64,000 bases of DNA, taken from assembly GCF_014205215.1 (NCBI RefSeq), contig NZ_JACHNC010000001.1, forward strand, positions 3,105,001-3,169,000, in the 5' to 3' direction. Under the pieces are notes generated by a model. The model searched no databases. It worked only from the letters and a program-made list of their open reading frames with translations, and was not told where the DNA came from. The first letter of the stretch is position 1; every line of letters starts with the position of its first letter. Both the position numbers and the translations under genes were made by a program. This DNA is from Actinoplanes lobatus. GTDB taxonomy: Bacteria > Actinomycetota > Actinomycetes > Mycobacteriales > Micromonosporaceae. Below, in pieces: positions 9,118 through 17,890 of the stretch.

Positions 9118-9492
9118 TCAGCTCAGTTCCGCGAGCTCCGCCTCGGTCAGGAGCCGGGAGCGGATCAGGAACCGTACGCCCTCCGGCGCCTCCAGCGAGA
9201 AGCCGGAACCGCGACCGGGGACCACGTCCACCGTCAGATGTGTGTGTTTCCACAGTTCGAACTGGCTGGCCGACATCCAGAACGTGATCGGCTCCGGCAC
9301 CCCCTCGATCGCCAGAGACTCCAGCAGCACGTCGGACCGGCCGGTCCGGAACTCACCCTCCAGGTAGCACATCGGCGAGCTGCCGTCGCAGCAGCCGCCG
9401 GACTGGTGGAACATCAGCGGGCCGTGCCGCTCCCGCAGCTGCCGCATCAGGACGGCGGCCGCGGGAGTGACATCCACTCGGGTGGCGGTCAT
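9118..9492 (-). CDS. DUF779 family protein
   Basis: A 124-residue DUF779 protein, a small family almost always encoded beside AcoD/ExaC-type aldehyde dehydrogenases. Conserved features are SGGCCDGSSPMCY near residue 31, ISD-like strand GEFRTGRSDVLL and the central FWMSASQFELWKHTHL. The paired cysteines suggest metal or redox chemistry, but the function has not been established. It starts 3 bp after the dehydrogenase stop codon, so the two are cotranscribed, and a strong terminator follows. Confidence 0.9.
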   Translation of the reverse strand: MTATRVDVTPAAAVLMRQLRERHGPLMFHQSGGCCDGSSPMCYLEGEFRTGRSDVLLESLAIEGVPEPITFWMSASQFELWKHTHLTVDVVPGRGSGFSLEAPEGVRFLIRSRLLTEAELAELS

Positions 9493-9495
9493 CTC

Positions 9496-11019
9496 CTAGA
9501 AGAAGCCGAGAGCCTTGGGGGAGTAACTCACCAGGAGGTTCTTCGTCTGCTGGTAGTGGTCCAGCATCATCCGGTGGTTCTCCCGGCCGATGCCGGACTG
9601 CTTGTACCCGCCGAACGCGGCGTGCGCCGGGTAGAGGTGGTAGCAGTTGGTCCACACCCGGCCGGCCTTGATCGCCCGCCCGGCCCGGTACGCCTGGTTC
9701 CCGTCCCGCGTCCACACGCCGGCGCCGAGGCCGTACAGGGTGTCGTTGGCGATCTTGATGGCGTCGTCGAAGTCGCTGAACGGGGAGACCGACACCACCG
9801 GGCCGAAGATCTCCTCCTGGAAGATCCGCATGTTGTTGCGGCCCTCGAAGATCGTCGGCTGGACGTAGTACCCGCCGGCCAGATCGCCGGGCATCTCCGC
9901 CTTCGCGCCACCGACCAGGGCACGCGCGCCCTCCTGCCGGCCGATGTCCAGGTACGACAGGATCTTCTCCAGCTGGTCGTTGGAGGCCTGCGCCCCGACC
10001 TGGGTGTCGGTGTCGAGCGGGTTGCCCTGCTTGAGGTTCTCCACCCGCTTCACGCCGGCGGCCAGGAAGTCCGAGTAGTGGCCCTGCTGGATCAGCGCCC
10101 GGGACGGGCAGGTGCACACCTCGCCCTGGTTGAGGGCGAACATCGCGAAGCCCTCGAGCGCCTTGTCGAAGAAGTCGTCGTCGGCCCGGGACACGTCGTC
10201 GAAGAAGATGTTCGGGCTCTTGCCGCCGAGCTCCAGCGTGACCGGGATCAGGTTCTCCGAGGCGTACTGCATGATCAGGCGGCCGGTGGTGGTCTCGCCG
10301 GTGAACGCCACCTTGGCGACCCGGTTCGAGCTGGCCAGCGGCTTGCCGGCCTCCACACCGAAGCCGTTGACGATGTTCACCACGCCCGGCGGGATCAGGT
10401 CGCCGATCAGCGAGAACAGGTAGTGGATCGAGGCGGGCGTCTGCTCGGCCGGCTTGAGGACCACCGCGTTGCCGGCGGCCAGGGCGGGGGCCAGCTTCCA
10501 GACCGCCATCAGGATCGGGAAGTTCCACGGGATGATCTGCGCGACCACACCGAGCGGCTCGTGGAAGTGGTAGGCGACGGTGTCCTCGTCCAGCTCGCCG
10601 GCGGTGCCCTCCTGGGCGCGGATGACACCGGCGAAGTAGCGGAAGTGGTCGATGGCCAGGGGCAGGTCGGCGGCCAGCGTCTCGCGTACCGGTTTGCCGT
10701 TCTCCCAGCTCTCGGCGACGGCGAGCTTCTCCAGGTTCTGTTCCATCCGGTCGGCGATCCGGTTGAGGATCACCGAGCGCTCGGTGGGCGAGGTGCGGCC
10801 CCAGGCCGGGGCGGCGGCGTGGGCCGCGTCCAGGGCCTTCTCCACGTCCTCCTCGGTGCCCCGGGCGATCTCGCAGAAGTCCTGCCCGGTCACCGGGGAC
10901 GGGTTGGTGAAGTACCGGCCCTTGGCGGGCGGGACGTACTGACCGCCGATGTAGTGGTCATAGCGCGACTGGTAGCTGACGATGGCGCCTTCGGAACCGG
11001 GCGGGGTGTAGATGGTCAC
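9496..11019 (-). CDS. NAD-dependent aldehyde dehydrogenase (AcoD/ExaC type)
   Basis: A 507-residue cytoplasmic enzyme oxidising aldehydes such as acetaldehyde to acids. Visible are [20 protein letters not shown], the NAD-binding FTGETTTGR, the catalytic Glu in [12 protein letters not shown] and the catalytic Cys in [11 protein letters not shown]; the length is standard. The downstream DUF779 partner and the upstream GAF-domain regulator mark this as the ExaC/AcoD subgroup, linked to alcohol or acetoin breakdown and aldehyde stress. The ATG start follows an AGGGAGG-like RBS. Substrate range is inferred from the family only. Confidence 0.93.
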   Translation of the reverse strand: MTIYTPPGSEGAIVSYQSRYDHYIGGQYVPPAKGRYFTNPSPVTGQDFCEIARGTEEDVEKALDAAHAAAPAWGRTSPTERSVILNRIADRMEQNLEKLAVAESWENGKPVRETLAADLPLAIDHFRYFAGVIRAQEGTAGELDEDTVAYHFHEPLGVVAQIIPWNFPILMAVWKLAPALAAGNAVVLKPAEQTPASIHYLFSLIGDLIPPGVVNIVNGFGVEAGKPLASSNRVAKVAFTGETTTGRLIMQYASENLIPVTLELGGKSPNIFFDDVSRADDDFFDKALEGFAMFALNQGEVCTCPSRALIQQGHYSDFLAAGVKRVENLKQGNPLDTDTQVGAQASNDQLEKILSYLDIGRQEGARALVGGAKAEMPGDLAGGYYVQPTIFEGRNNMRIFQEEIFGPVVSVSPFSDFDDAIKIANDTLYGLGAGVWTRDGNQAYRAGRAIKAGRVWTNCYHLYPAHAAFGGYKQSGIGRENHRMMLDHYQQTKNLLVSYSPKALGFF

Positions 11020-11052
11020 GGTCTCGCCTCCCTGTGTTGAGGCGGACGCTAG

Positions 11053-12306
11053 TTACGGCCACGTTGCAGAAACGTTGCACGAGTATTCCCGGGTCAGTGC
11101 CGCGACCCGGCGGGCGGCCACCGGATCCCGCGGCATCAGCCCCGCGTAGGCCTCCCACATCTCCAGGTCGTCGCCGCCCCACGGCCGGTTCAGCCAGGTC
11201 TGCACCAGGCGCCGGTCCCCGCTGCCCAGGATCGCGGCGCGCAGCCGGTCGTCCAGCCGCCGTCGCAACCGGACGATGCCGGGCGCGTCCGAGGCGGGCA
11301 ACAACTGGCCGGGGTAGGCGTCCATCGCCTCCGCGGTCCGCCCGGCGTCCAGCAGGCGGGCCACCGTGCCGAGGTCGGTCTCCACTCCCGTGCGCAGCCG
11401 GTAGGGCCGGGAGTCGAGCAGCTCCGGGCCGAGGATGCGGCGCAGGCGGGACAGCTCGGCGCGGACCGTCACCGGGTTCACGTCGTCGCCGTACAGGTCG
11501 AAGCCGAGCTGGTCGCCGGTGCGCCCCTCCGGGTGCACGGTGAGCAGGACCAGCAGTTCGGAGTGCCGCCGGCCGAGCCGGACCGGCTTCCCGCCGACCG
11601 CGAGCCGGGCCTCGTCCCGGCCGAGAGCCGCGACCTGCGGCCGCTGCGGCAACGGGCCCACCCCACGGAGGTACGCCTCGGCGGCCAGCGCCGTGGCCCG
11701 GATCAGGGCGAGACTGTGCGGATTGGCGAGATGGTCGCCGCCGGTCACGTCGATGGCCCCCAGCAGCCGTCCGGTGCCGGGGTCGTGGACCGGGGCGGCC
11801 GCGCACGTCCACCGCTGCGCCGGATGGCTGAAATGCTCGGTCGCGAAGATCTGGAGCGCGTGGTCGACGGCGAGCGCGGTGCCCGGGGCGTTGGTGCCGG
11901 CGTGCGCCTCGTCCCAGCGCGCCCCCGGCACGAAGTTCATCGACGCGGCGCCGCGCAGGGTGGACGGATGCCCCTCGACCCAGAGCAGGCGGCCGTGCTC
12001 GTCGCAGACCGCCAGGATGTGGTCGCCGTCCTCGGCCAGGCCGCCCAGCAGGTCCCGGAAGATCGGCATGACCCGGGACAGCGGATGCGCCGACCGGTAC
12101 GCCTCCAGGTCGTCGTCGGCCAGGTCGATCGGCGCGGTGGCGTCGGCCCGGATGTGCGCCGCCGAGCGCGCCCACGACTCGGCCACCACCGGGCGCATCG
12201 TGGGCGGGCGCCGCTCACCGGCCAGGAACCGTTCATGGGCGCGGCCGACCTGACGGATCCGTTCGGCCGGGTCGTCTCCGGGGGTCAGGGCAAGCCACGG
12301 GTTCAC
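11053..12306 (-). CDS. GAF-domain transcriptional regulator of the aldehyde dehydrogenase operon
   Basis: A 417-residue regulator. Residues 20-200 resemble the sensory half of AcoR-type activators (AERIRQVGRAHERFL, PVVAESWARS, GTNAPGTALAV, HPAQRWTCAAAPVHDP). There is no AAA+ sigma-54 module, as usual in actinobacteria. The C-terminal part carries an OmpR/SARP-like winged helix near 250-340 (ELLVLLTVHPEGRTGDQL, NPVTVRAELSRLRRIL). The GTG start at 12306 is preceded by AGGAGG; a longer frame to 12354 exists but lacks an RBS. It lies 33 bp upstream of the dehydrogenase on the same strand and probably activates it in response to an aldehyde or alcohol. Confidence 0.85.
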   Translation of the reverse strand: MNPWLALTPGDDPAERIRQVGRAHERFLAGERRPPTMRPVVAESWARSAAHIRADATAPIDLADDDLEAYRSAHPLSRVMPIFRDLLGGLAEDGDHILAVCDEHGRLLWVEGHPSTLRGAASMNFVPGARWDEAHAGTNAPGTALAVDHALQIFATEHFSHPAQRWTCAAAPVHDPGTGRLLGAIDVTGGDHLANPHSLALIRATALAAEAYLRGVGPLPQRPQVAALGRDEARLAVGGKPVRLGRRHSELLVLLTVHPEGRTGDQLGFDLYGDDVNPVTVRAELSRLRRILGPELLDSRPYRLRTGVETDLGTVARLLDAGRTAEAMDAYPGQLLPASDAPGIVRLRRRLDDRLRAAILGSGDRRLVQTWLNRPWGGDDLEMWEAYAGLMPRDPVAARRVAALTREYSCNVSATWP

Positions 12307-12374
12307 CAGCAGCACCTCCTGCCCCATCGTGACCCGCGTCACGGCAAGTGACAACAGTCTCTATGCTCCGGGTC

Positions 12375-13028
12375 GTGCAGCCCTGGCCCCGTACCGAAGA
12401 AGAAGCCCTCGCCGTGCAGGACAGCCTGCGTTCCCGGGTGGTCCTCAGCGCCGGTCCGGAGGCGCCCACGACCGTCGCCGGCCTGGACGTCGCCTACGCC
12501 GAGGGGGACGACCGGCTCGCCGCCGCGGTCGTGGTGCTGCGGGTCGCCGATCTCACGGTGGTGGACACGGCCGTGGTCCGCGGGCGGCCGGCGTTCCCTT
12601 ACGTCCCCGGGCTGTTCGCCTTCCGGGAGGTGCCCGCGCTGCTGGAGGCGCTCGGCCGGCTGACCGTCCCGCCGGAGGTGCTGATCTGCGACGGGCACGG
12701 CCTGGCCCATCCACGCCGCTTCGGGCTGGCCGCGCACCTCGGTGTCCTCACCGATCTCCCGGCGTTCGGCGTCGGAAAGACCCGGTTGGTGGGAGACTGG
12801 GAGCCGGTCGGTGAACAGCGGGGCGCACAATCGCCGCTGGTCGACGCCGGGGAGACGGTCGGTGCGGTGCTGCGGACCCAGGCCGGGGTGAAACCGGTCT
12901 TCGTCTCGGTCGGACACCGGATCGGCCTGGATCGGGCCTGCGCGCTGACACTCGCGCTCGCGCCCCGGTTCCGGCTGCCCGAGACGACGCGAGCCGCGGA
13001 TCGTGCGTGTAGAGATCTCCTCCGTTAA
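12375..13028 (+). CDS. nfi: Endonuclease V
   Basis: Cuts DNA one phosphodiester 3' of deaminated bases, notably inosine, and starts repair. The 217-residue product aligns along the whole of E. coli Nfi. The metal-binding Asp lies in AGLDVAYA, PYVPGLFAFREVPALL holds the conserved Tyr and Glu, CDGHGLAHPRRFGLA the second Asp, and GVGKTRLVG and GHRIGLDRA are also present. The GTG at 12375 is chosen since TATGCT (12362-12367) ends seven bases upstream, as in a leaderless mRNA. In-frame starts at 12348 and 12363 would lengthen it slightly. Divergent from the GAF regulator. Confidence 0.92.
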   Translation: MQPWPRTEEEALAVQDSLRSRVVLSAGPEAPTTVAGLDVAYAEGDDRLAAAVVVLRVADLTVVDTAVVRGRPAFPYVPGLFAFREVPALLEALGRLTVPPEVLICDGHGLAHPRRFGLAAHLGVLTDLPAFGVGKTRLVGDWEPVGEQRGAQSPLVDAGETVGAVLRTQAGVKPVFVSVGHRIGLDRACALTLALAPRFRLPETTRAADRACRDLLR

Positions 13029-13113
13029 CCGTACGGCCGCGCGGTTGAGACCTTGACGCGCCAGGCGCTCCGATACCCTCGGGCCCAAAGGGGATTTTGG
13101 CGCAAGGGGTGCA

Positions 13114-14496
13114 GTGGTGCTTGATCTGTCGCAGATCATCAAGGCGTACGACGTACGGGGGACCGTCCCGGACCAGTTCAACGAGACGGTGGCCCGAGCG
13201 ATCGGCACGGCGTTCGTCGAGATGTTGCGTGAGTCCGGTGACGAGCCGGACCAGATCGTGATCGGTCACGACATGCGCGAGTCCGGGCCCGGCCTGGCCG
13301 CCGCCTTCGCCCGGGGCGCGAACGCCGCCGGTGTCGCTGTGATCAACATCGGGCTCGCGTCGACCGACCAGCTCTACTACGCGTCCGGCGCGCTGAGCCT
13401 GCCCGGCGCCATGTTCACCGCCAGCCACAACCCGGCGCAGTACAACGGGATCAAGCTGTGCCGCTCCGGCGCTCGCCCGGTCGGCCAGGACAGCGGCCTG
13501 GCGATCGTCCGCCAGCGCGCCCAGCAGCTGCTCGCCGACCTGAACGCGGAGGCCGACGGACCGTCCCGGGTGGAGCAGCGCAACCTGCTCGCCGATTACG
13601 CCGCGCACCTGCGCTCGCTGGTCGACCTGTCCGGCATCCGGCCGCTCAAGGTCATCGTGGACGCGGGCAACGGCATGGGCGGCTACACCGTCCCGGCCGT
13701 CCTCGGCGACCAGGTGCTCCCGGCCCTGCCGCTGACCATCGAGCCGCTCTTCTTCGAGCTGGACGGCTCGTTCCCCAACCACGAGGCGAACCCGCTGGAC
13801 CCGAAGAACCTGGTGGACCTGCAGAAGGCGGTCCGCGAGCTGGGCGCCGACATCGGTCTCGCCTTCGACGGCGACGCCGACCGCTGCTTCGTCGTCGACG
13901 AGAAGGGCGACCCGGTCTCGCCGTCCGCGATCACCGCGCTGGTCGCCGCCCGTGAGCTGGCCAAGTTCCCGGGCAGCACGATCATCCACAACCTGATCAC
14001 CTCGGCCGCGGTGCCGGAGATCATCACCGAGAACGGTGGCAAGCCGGTCCGCAGCCGGGTCGGCCACTCGTTCATCAAGGCCGAGATGGCCGCCACCAAC
14101 GCGGTCTTCGGCGGCGAGCACTCGGCGCACTACTACTTCCGTGACTTCTGGTTCGCCGACACCGGCATGCTGGCCGCCATGCACGTGCTGGCCGCGTTCG
14201 GCGGGCAGGACCTGCCGCTCTCCGAGTTCGCCGCCGACTACGAGCGGTACGCCGCCTCCGGTGAGATCAACTCCACGGTGGCCGACGCCTCCGCCAAGAT
14301 CGCCGAGGTGCGGGCCGCGTTCCCGGACGCCCGGGTGGACGACCTCGACGGGATGACCTTCCAGCTCGGTGACGGCGCCTGGTTCAACCTGCGGGCGTCC
14401 AACACGGAGCCGCTTCTGCGCCTGAACGTGGAGGCGCCCGACGCGGATCGGATGGCGAAGCTGCGCGACGCGGTGCTCGCCATCGTTCGTGGATAG
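13114..14496 (+). CDS. manB: Phosphomannomutase / phosphoglucomutase
   Basis: Interconverts mannose-6-phosphate and mannose-1-phosphate, supplying GDP-mannose for glycolipids and glycoproteins. The four alpha-D-phosphohexomutase signatures are clear: phosphoserine loop FTASHNPAQYNGIK, metal site FDGDADRC, sugar loop GEHSAHYYF and phosphate site RASNTEPLLRLN. At 460 residues it is full length. GTG start at 13114, with a second GTG next to it. It heads a tight operon with a Trm112-like protein, a SIS isomerase and ManA, the same order as in mycobacteria. Confidence 0.95.
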   Translation: MVLDLSQIIKAYDVRGTVPDQFNETVARAIGTAFVEMLRESGDEPDQIVIGHDMRESGPGLAAAFARGANAAGVAVINIGLASTDQLYYASGALSLPGAMFTASHNPAQYNGIKLCRSGARPVGQDSGLAIVRQRAQQLLADLNAEADGPSRVEQRNLLADYAAHLRSLVDLSGIRPLKVIVDAGNGMGGYTVPAVLGDQVLPALPLTIEPLFFELDGSFPNHEANPLDPKNLVDLQKAVRELGADIGLAFDGDADRCFVVDEKGDPVSPSAITALVAARELAKFPGSTIIHNLITSAAVPEIITENGGKPVRSRVGHSFIKAEMAATNAVFGGEHSAHYYFRDFWFADTGMLAAMHVLAAFGGQDLPLSEFAADYERYAASGEINSTVADASAKIAEVRAAFPDARVDDLDGMTFQLGDGAWFNLRASNTEPLLRLNVEAPDADRMAKLRDAVLAIVRG

Positions 14497-14540
14497 GATC
14501 GCCACGACCGGAGTTCAACGTGGCGATTAGGAGTTACTCG

Positions 14541-14801
14541 GTGGCGCTCGATCAGCAGTTGCTGGAGATTCTGGCCTGCCCGGACACCCATCACGCGCCC
14601 CTCGAGCACGACGCCGGCGCGCAGACGCTGACGTGCACCGAGTGTGGCCGGATCTTCGAGATCCGCGACGACATCCCGATCCTGCTGCTGGACGAGGCGC
14701 GGCTGCCCGGCTCCTCCTCGGAGGACCGGGCGGCCGCCCGCTCGGCCGGCCCGCTGGCCGAGGATTCCGTCGAGAAGCCCGCGGACGAGGAGACGGACTG
14801 A
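14541..14801 (+). CDS. Trm112-like zinc-ribbon protein
   Basis: An 86-residue protein of the Trm112/YcaR family. The core is LLEILACPDTHHAPLEHD, TCTECGRIFEIRDDIPILL; one Cys in the first knuckle (ACPDTHH) and CTEC in the second are the likely zinc ligands. The C-terminal 35 residues are acidic and disordered. The GTG is supported by TAGGAG a few bases upstream. Its stop overlaps the SIS gene start (TGATG). In actinobacteria this family is fixed in the manB operon, but no role in mannose metabolism has been shown. Confidence 0.85.
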   Translation: MALDQQLLEILACPDTHHAPLEHDAGAQTLTCTECGRIFEIRDDIPILLLDEARLPGSSSEDRAAARSAGPLAEDSVEKPADEETD

Positions 14802-16021
14802 TGGCCGGCCCATTGAGCGGCTCCGCCGGGGTCAACGGCCATCGCGTCGCCGACGAGTCGCTGCTCAACGACGAGAAGTCGATGCTCGGCAACGACCCCG
14901 GCGGCATGCTGCGGGCCACCGCCTCGGCCGGCGCGCAGGTGCGGGAGGCCGCGGCGCTCGCCGCCGAGGTCGACCTGAGCATGCTCGCCGACGAGGGCCG
15001 TCCGCGGGCCGTGGTGGTCGCCGGCATCGGCACCGCCGGGCTCACCGGCAGCATCCTGTCCACCGTCGCCGGCCCGCGCTGCCCGGTGCCGATCATCGGC
15101 CACCGCAGCGCCGGCGTGCCCGGCTGGGTCGGCGCGGCCGACGTGGTGATCGCCGTGTCCGCCTCCGGCCGCAGCCCGGAGGCGCTCGCCGCGGCCGAGG
15201 CGGCGGCCCGCCGGGGCGCCCGCCTGGTCGCCATCGGCAACCCCGGGTCCGACCTGGAGGCGGTGGCCGAGCGGGCCCGTGCCCCCTTCATCGGCGTGCC
15301 GCGCCGGGCCCCGGCCCGGGCCACCCTGTGGGGCCTGACCATCCCGGTGCTGTTCGCCGGCCGGGCGCTCGGCATCGCCAAGCTCGCCGAGGCGGACATC
15401 GCCGAGACCGCCACCCGGCTGGACGCCGACGCCGAGCGCTGCCGTCCCGGCGCCGACTCGTTCGTCAACCCGGCCAAGGAACTGGCTCTCGGGCTGGCCG
15501 GCTCGGTGCCGATCGTCTGGGGTTCCTCCCCGCTGGCCACGGTCGCGGCCCGCCGGTTCGCCGACACGCTGGCCGCCAACGCCCGGTACCCGGTGATGGC
15601 CGGCGCGCTCGGTGAGGCCGGCCGGGGCCGGGTGGGCCTGCTCGACGGCGTCTTCGGCGGTCTGGCCGAGACGTCGCGGGACATCTTCGCCGACCCGGAC
15701 GACGACGCCGACGAGCTGACCCGGCTCCGGCTGGTGGTCTTCCGCGACGGCGGGCTCAACCCTGAGGACGACGCCGACGAGCCGGTCGCCGTCGAGGAGC
15801 GCCGGGCCGACGCCATCCAGACGCTGGCCGACCGGCGGGGCGTCCGGTGCGACGTGCTCACCGCCGAGGGCGGTTCCAGCCTGGAGCGGCTGGCGTCGCT
15901 GGTCGCGGTGCCCGACTTCGCGTCGCTGTACCTGGCGCTGGCCCACGGTCTCGACCCGATGGCGGTCCCGGCGATCAGCGAGATGAAGGAGCTCTCGAAC
16001 CCGCTTCCGGAGGGCATCTGA
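14801..16021 (+). CDS. SIS-domain phosphosugar isomerase family protein
   Basis: A 406-residue protein with two sugar-isomerase (SIS) halves, related to bifunctional phosphoglucose/phosphomannose isomerases and equivalent to mycobacterial Rv3256c. Residues 65-110 show the SIS fold (VVVAGIGTAGLTGSIL, IAVSASGRSPEALAAAE), the middle has VPIVWGSSPLA, and the C-terminus contains FASLYLALAHGLDP and ISEMKELSNP. Overlaps by one base with both neighbours (TGATG junctions) show translational coupling. Since ManA follows, a second isomerase or regulatory role is possible; catalytic activity is not certain. Confidence 0.85.
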   Translation: MAGPLSGSAGVNGHRVADESLLNDEKSMLGNDPGGMLRATASAGAQVREAAALAAEVDLSMLADEGRPRAVVVAGIGTAGLTGSILSTVAGPRCPVPIIGHRSAGVPGWVGAADVVIAVSASGRSPEALAAAEAAARRGARLVAIGNPGSDLEAVAERARAPFIGVPRRAPARATLWGLTIPVLFAGRALGIAKLAEADIAETATRLDADAERCRPGADSFVNPAKELALGLAGSVPIVWGSSPLATVAARRFADTLAANARYPVMAGALGEAGRGRVGLLDGVFGGLAETSRDIFADPDDDADELTRLRLVVFRDGGLNPEDDADEPVAVEERRADAIQTLADRRGVRCDVLTAEGGSSLERLASLVAVPDFASLYLALAHGLDPMAVPAISEMKELSNPLPEGI

Positions 16022-17205
16022 TGACCGTGTACCCACTGACCGGCGTCATCCGGCCGTACGCCTGGGGCTCCCGGACCGCGATCGCCGGGCTGCAGGGCCG
16101 CCCCGCTCCCACCGCGGAGCCGGAGGCGGAGCTGTGGCTCGGCGCGCACCCCGGCGACCCGTCCACCGTGCCCGGCCCCGGCGGGCCGGTCCACCTCGAC
16201 GGCCTCATCGCCGGCGACCCGGCCGGCCAGCTGGGGGAGGACGTGGCGGAGCGGTTCGGGCCGCGCCTGCCGTACCTGATGAAGGTCCTGGCCGCCGCCG
16301 CCCCGCTCTCCCTCCAGGCCCACCCCGACGCGGCGTACGCGAAGGAGGCGTTCGCCCGCCAGGAGGCCGACCCGGAGGCGCCGAAGAACTACACCGACGC
16401 CCACCACAAGCCCGAGATCCTGGTGGCGCTCACCCCGTTCGAGGCCCTGTGCGGGTTCCGCCCGCCGGCGACCGCCGCCGACGTGATCGCCGGCTTCGCC
16501 CTGCCCCGCCTCGACCCGGTCGTCACGGCGCTGCGCTCCGGTGACCTCTCCGAGGCCGTCCGCCTGCTGCTCACGTGGCCGGAGGACGACCGCAAGCCGC
16601 TGATCGACGACGTGGTCGCGGCCGTCGCCGCCCACCCCGCCGACCACCCGCACGCCGACTCGCACCGCCTGGCCGCGAAGCTGGCCGACCACTACCCCGG
16701 CGACCCCGGTGTCCTGGTGGCCCTGCTGCTCAACCTGGTGCGCCTGGCCCCCGGCGAGGCCATCTGGATGCCCGCCGGCAACCTGCACGCCTACCTGAAC
16801 GGCCTGGGCGTCGAGCTGATGGCCGCCAGCGACAACGTTCTCCGCGGCGGCCTCACCCCGAAACGCGTCGACGTGGCCGAACTGCTGCGCGTCCTCCGCT
16901 TCGAGGTCCTCGACGACCCGCTGCTGCACCCCCACGATCTCGCCCCGGGCGTGACGGCGTGGCGTGTGCCGGTCCCCGACTTCGAGCTGTACCGGATCAC
17001 CCTCACCGCTGACCGCCCGCCGGCCCGCATCCCCGGAAGCGGGCCCCGCATCCTGCTGGGCACCGAGGGGGACGTCCACGTCGGCGAGGAGCACGGCATA
17101 CCGGTCACCCTCCACCCGGGCACGGCCGCCTACGCGCCGGCCGACACGGGGCCGCTCACGGCCGCCGGCCTCGGCACGATCTTCGTGGCCGCCGTCCCGG
17201 ACTGA
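16021..17205 (+). CDS. manA: Mannose-6-phosphate isomerase, class I
   Basis: Zinc enzyme converting fructose-6-phosphate to mannose-6-phosphate, the entry point of mannose metabolism. The 394-residue product has the zinc ligands in LSLQAHPD (Gln, His) and DAHHKPE (Glu) and the last His in GNLHAYLNGLGVELMAASDN. The N-terminal VIRPYAWGSRTAI is typical. ATG start overlaps the SIS gene stop. It is the final gene of the manB operon; GC-rich palindromic repeats follow. Confidence 0.95.
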   Translation: MTVYPLTGVIRPYAWGSRTAIAGLQGRPAPTAEPEAELWLGAHPGDPSTVPGPGGPVHLDGLIAGDPAGQLGEDVAERFGPRLPYLMKVLAAAAPLSLQAHPDAAYAKEAFARQEADPEAPKNYTDAHHKPEILVALTPFEALCGFRPPATAADVIAGFALPRLDPVVTALRSGDLSEAVRLLLTWPEDDRKPLIDDVVAAVAAHPADHPHADSHRLAAKLADHYPGDPGVLVALLLNLVRLAPGEAIWMPAGNLHAYLNGLGVELMAASDNVLRGGLTPKRVDVAELLRVLRFEVLDDPLLHPHDLAPGVTAWRVPVPDFELYRITLTADRPPARIPGSGPRILLGTEGDVHVGEEHGIPVTLHPGTAAYAPADTGPLTAAGLGTIFVAAVPD

Positions 17206-17227
17206 CCCGCGGGTCCTCCGTTCGCCT

Positions 17228-17306
17228 ACGCCCGCGCGGGCCTTCCGCTCGACCACGCCCGCGCGGGCCTTCCGCTCGACCACGCCCGCGCGGGCCTCTG
17301 CTGACC
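17228..17306. repeat. Three tandem 27-bp repeats after manA
   Basis: Two identical 27-bp units (17228-17254, 17255-17281) and a third copy with a changed end (17282-17306). Each contains the palindrome GCCCGCGCGGGC followed by CTTCCGCTCGACC in the first two units. The repeated hairpins may act as a transcription end for the manB operon. Confidence 0.85.
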
Positions 17307-17890
17307 GGCGCGACCCGGCTGTGCCGTGTCGTGGATCCGACTCGTCCGCTCTTGGCCCAATCGCGTCCAGGGGGACGATCTGTCCCCTAATCCGTCGCAC
17401 TCCGTCACATTCGCGCCCGAAATTTCTCGAAATTCCTTGACATCATGGTTGCAGAGTGTGAATCTAGAAGCACGCAGCGTCATTGGTGATCGGGGGGTCC
17501 CACGGACGCGCGCGGTACCAAACCGGGGGGATGAACGGGGCGGCGGGCTCAGGCCTGTCGCCCCGTTCGCTATTCCGCCGCGGCAGCCGTCCACGGGAAG
17601 TCCACGGGAACCGGACGGCGCCCGGATCGGGTCCCCCTTCGGGGTGTATGTCCTGCCGGGGAGACGCGCTCAGCGCGATGCTGACGGCGCCTACCGAACA
17701 GGCAGTCCGCCGCCGCGGGAACCGGGTGTTGCCGGAGCCCCCGCCCGCCGGACGGGGACTCTTCCCCGGCGGTTGCCGCCACCGGGTCCGGCCTACGCCA
17801 TCCATTACTTCACGAGGCCCCGGGCGCTGCAAGTGCATTGGTGGCTGTGCAAGTTGCAATGGAGACCCGATCCGTCGATATGGTGGCTCC
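17307..17890 (+). promoter_or_regulatory. Gene-free region with operator-like sites upstream of the XRE gene
   Basis: No gene is seen here. A TTGACA stands at 17437-17442 without a good -10. A hairpin lies at 17533-17568 (GAACGGGGCG and its complement, 16-base loop). Near the end, two related sites TGCAAGTGCATTGG (from 17828) and TGCAAGTTGCAATGG (17848-17862) precede the XRE gene. A -10 hexamer TATGGT (17879-17884) sits six bases before its GTG, and the second site covers the likely -35. Confidence 0.55.

Noticed and set aside
13051..13077. Promoter for manB (TTGACG with TACCCT)
   Set aside because: The spacing of about 15 bp is too short for confidence, so it was not listed as a feature.
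14527..17400. A 957-residue open frame opposite manA and the SIS gene
   Set aside because: Shadow of well-supported genes on the plus strand, with no recognisable domain.
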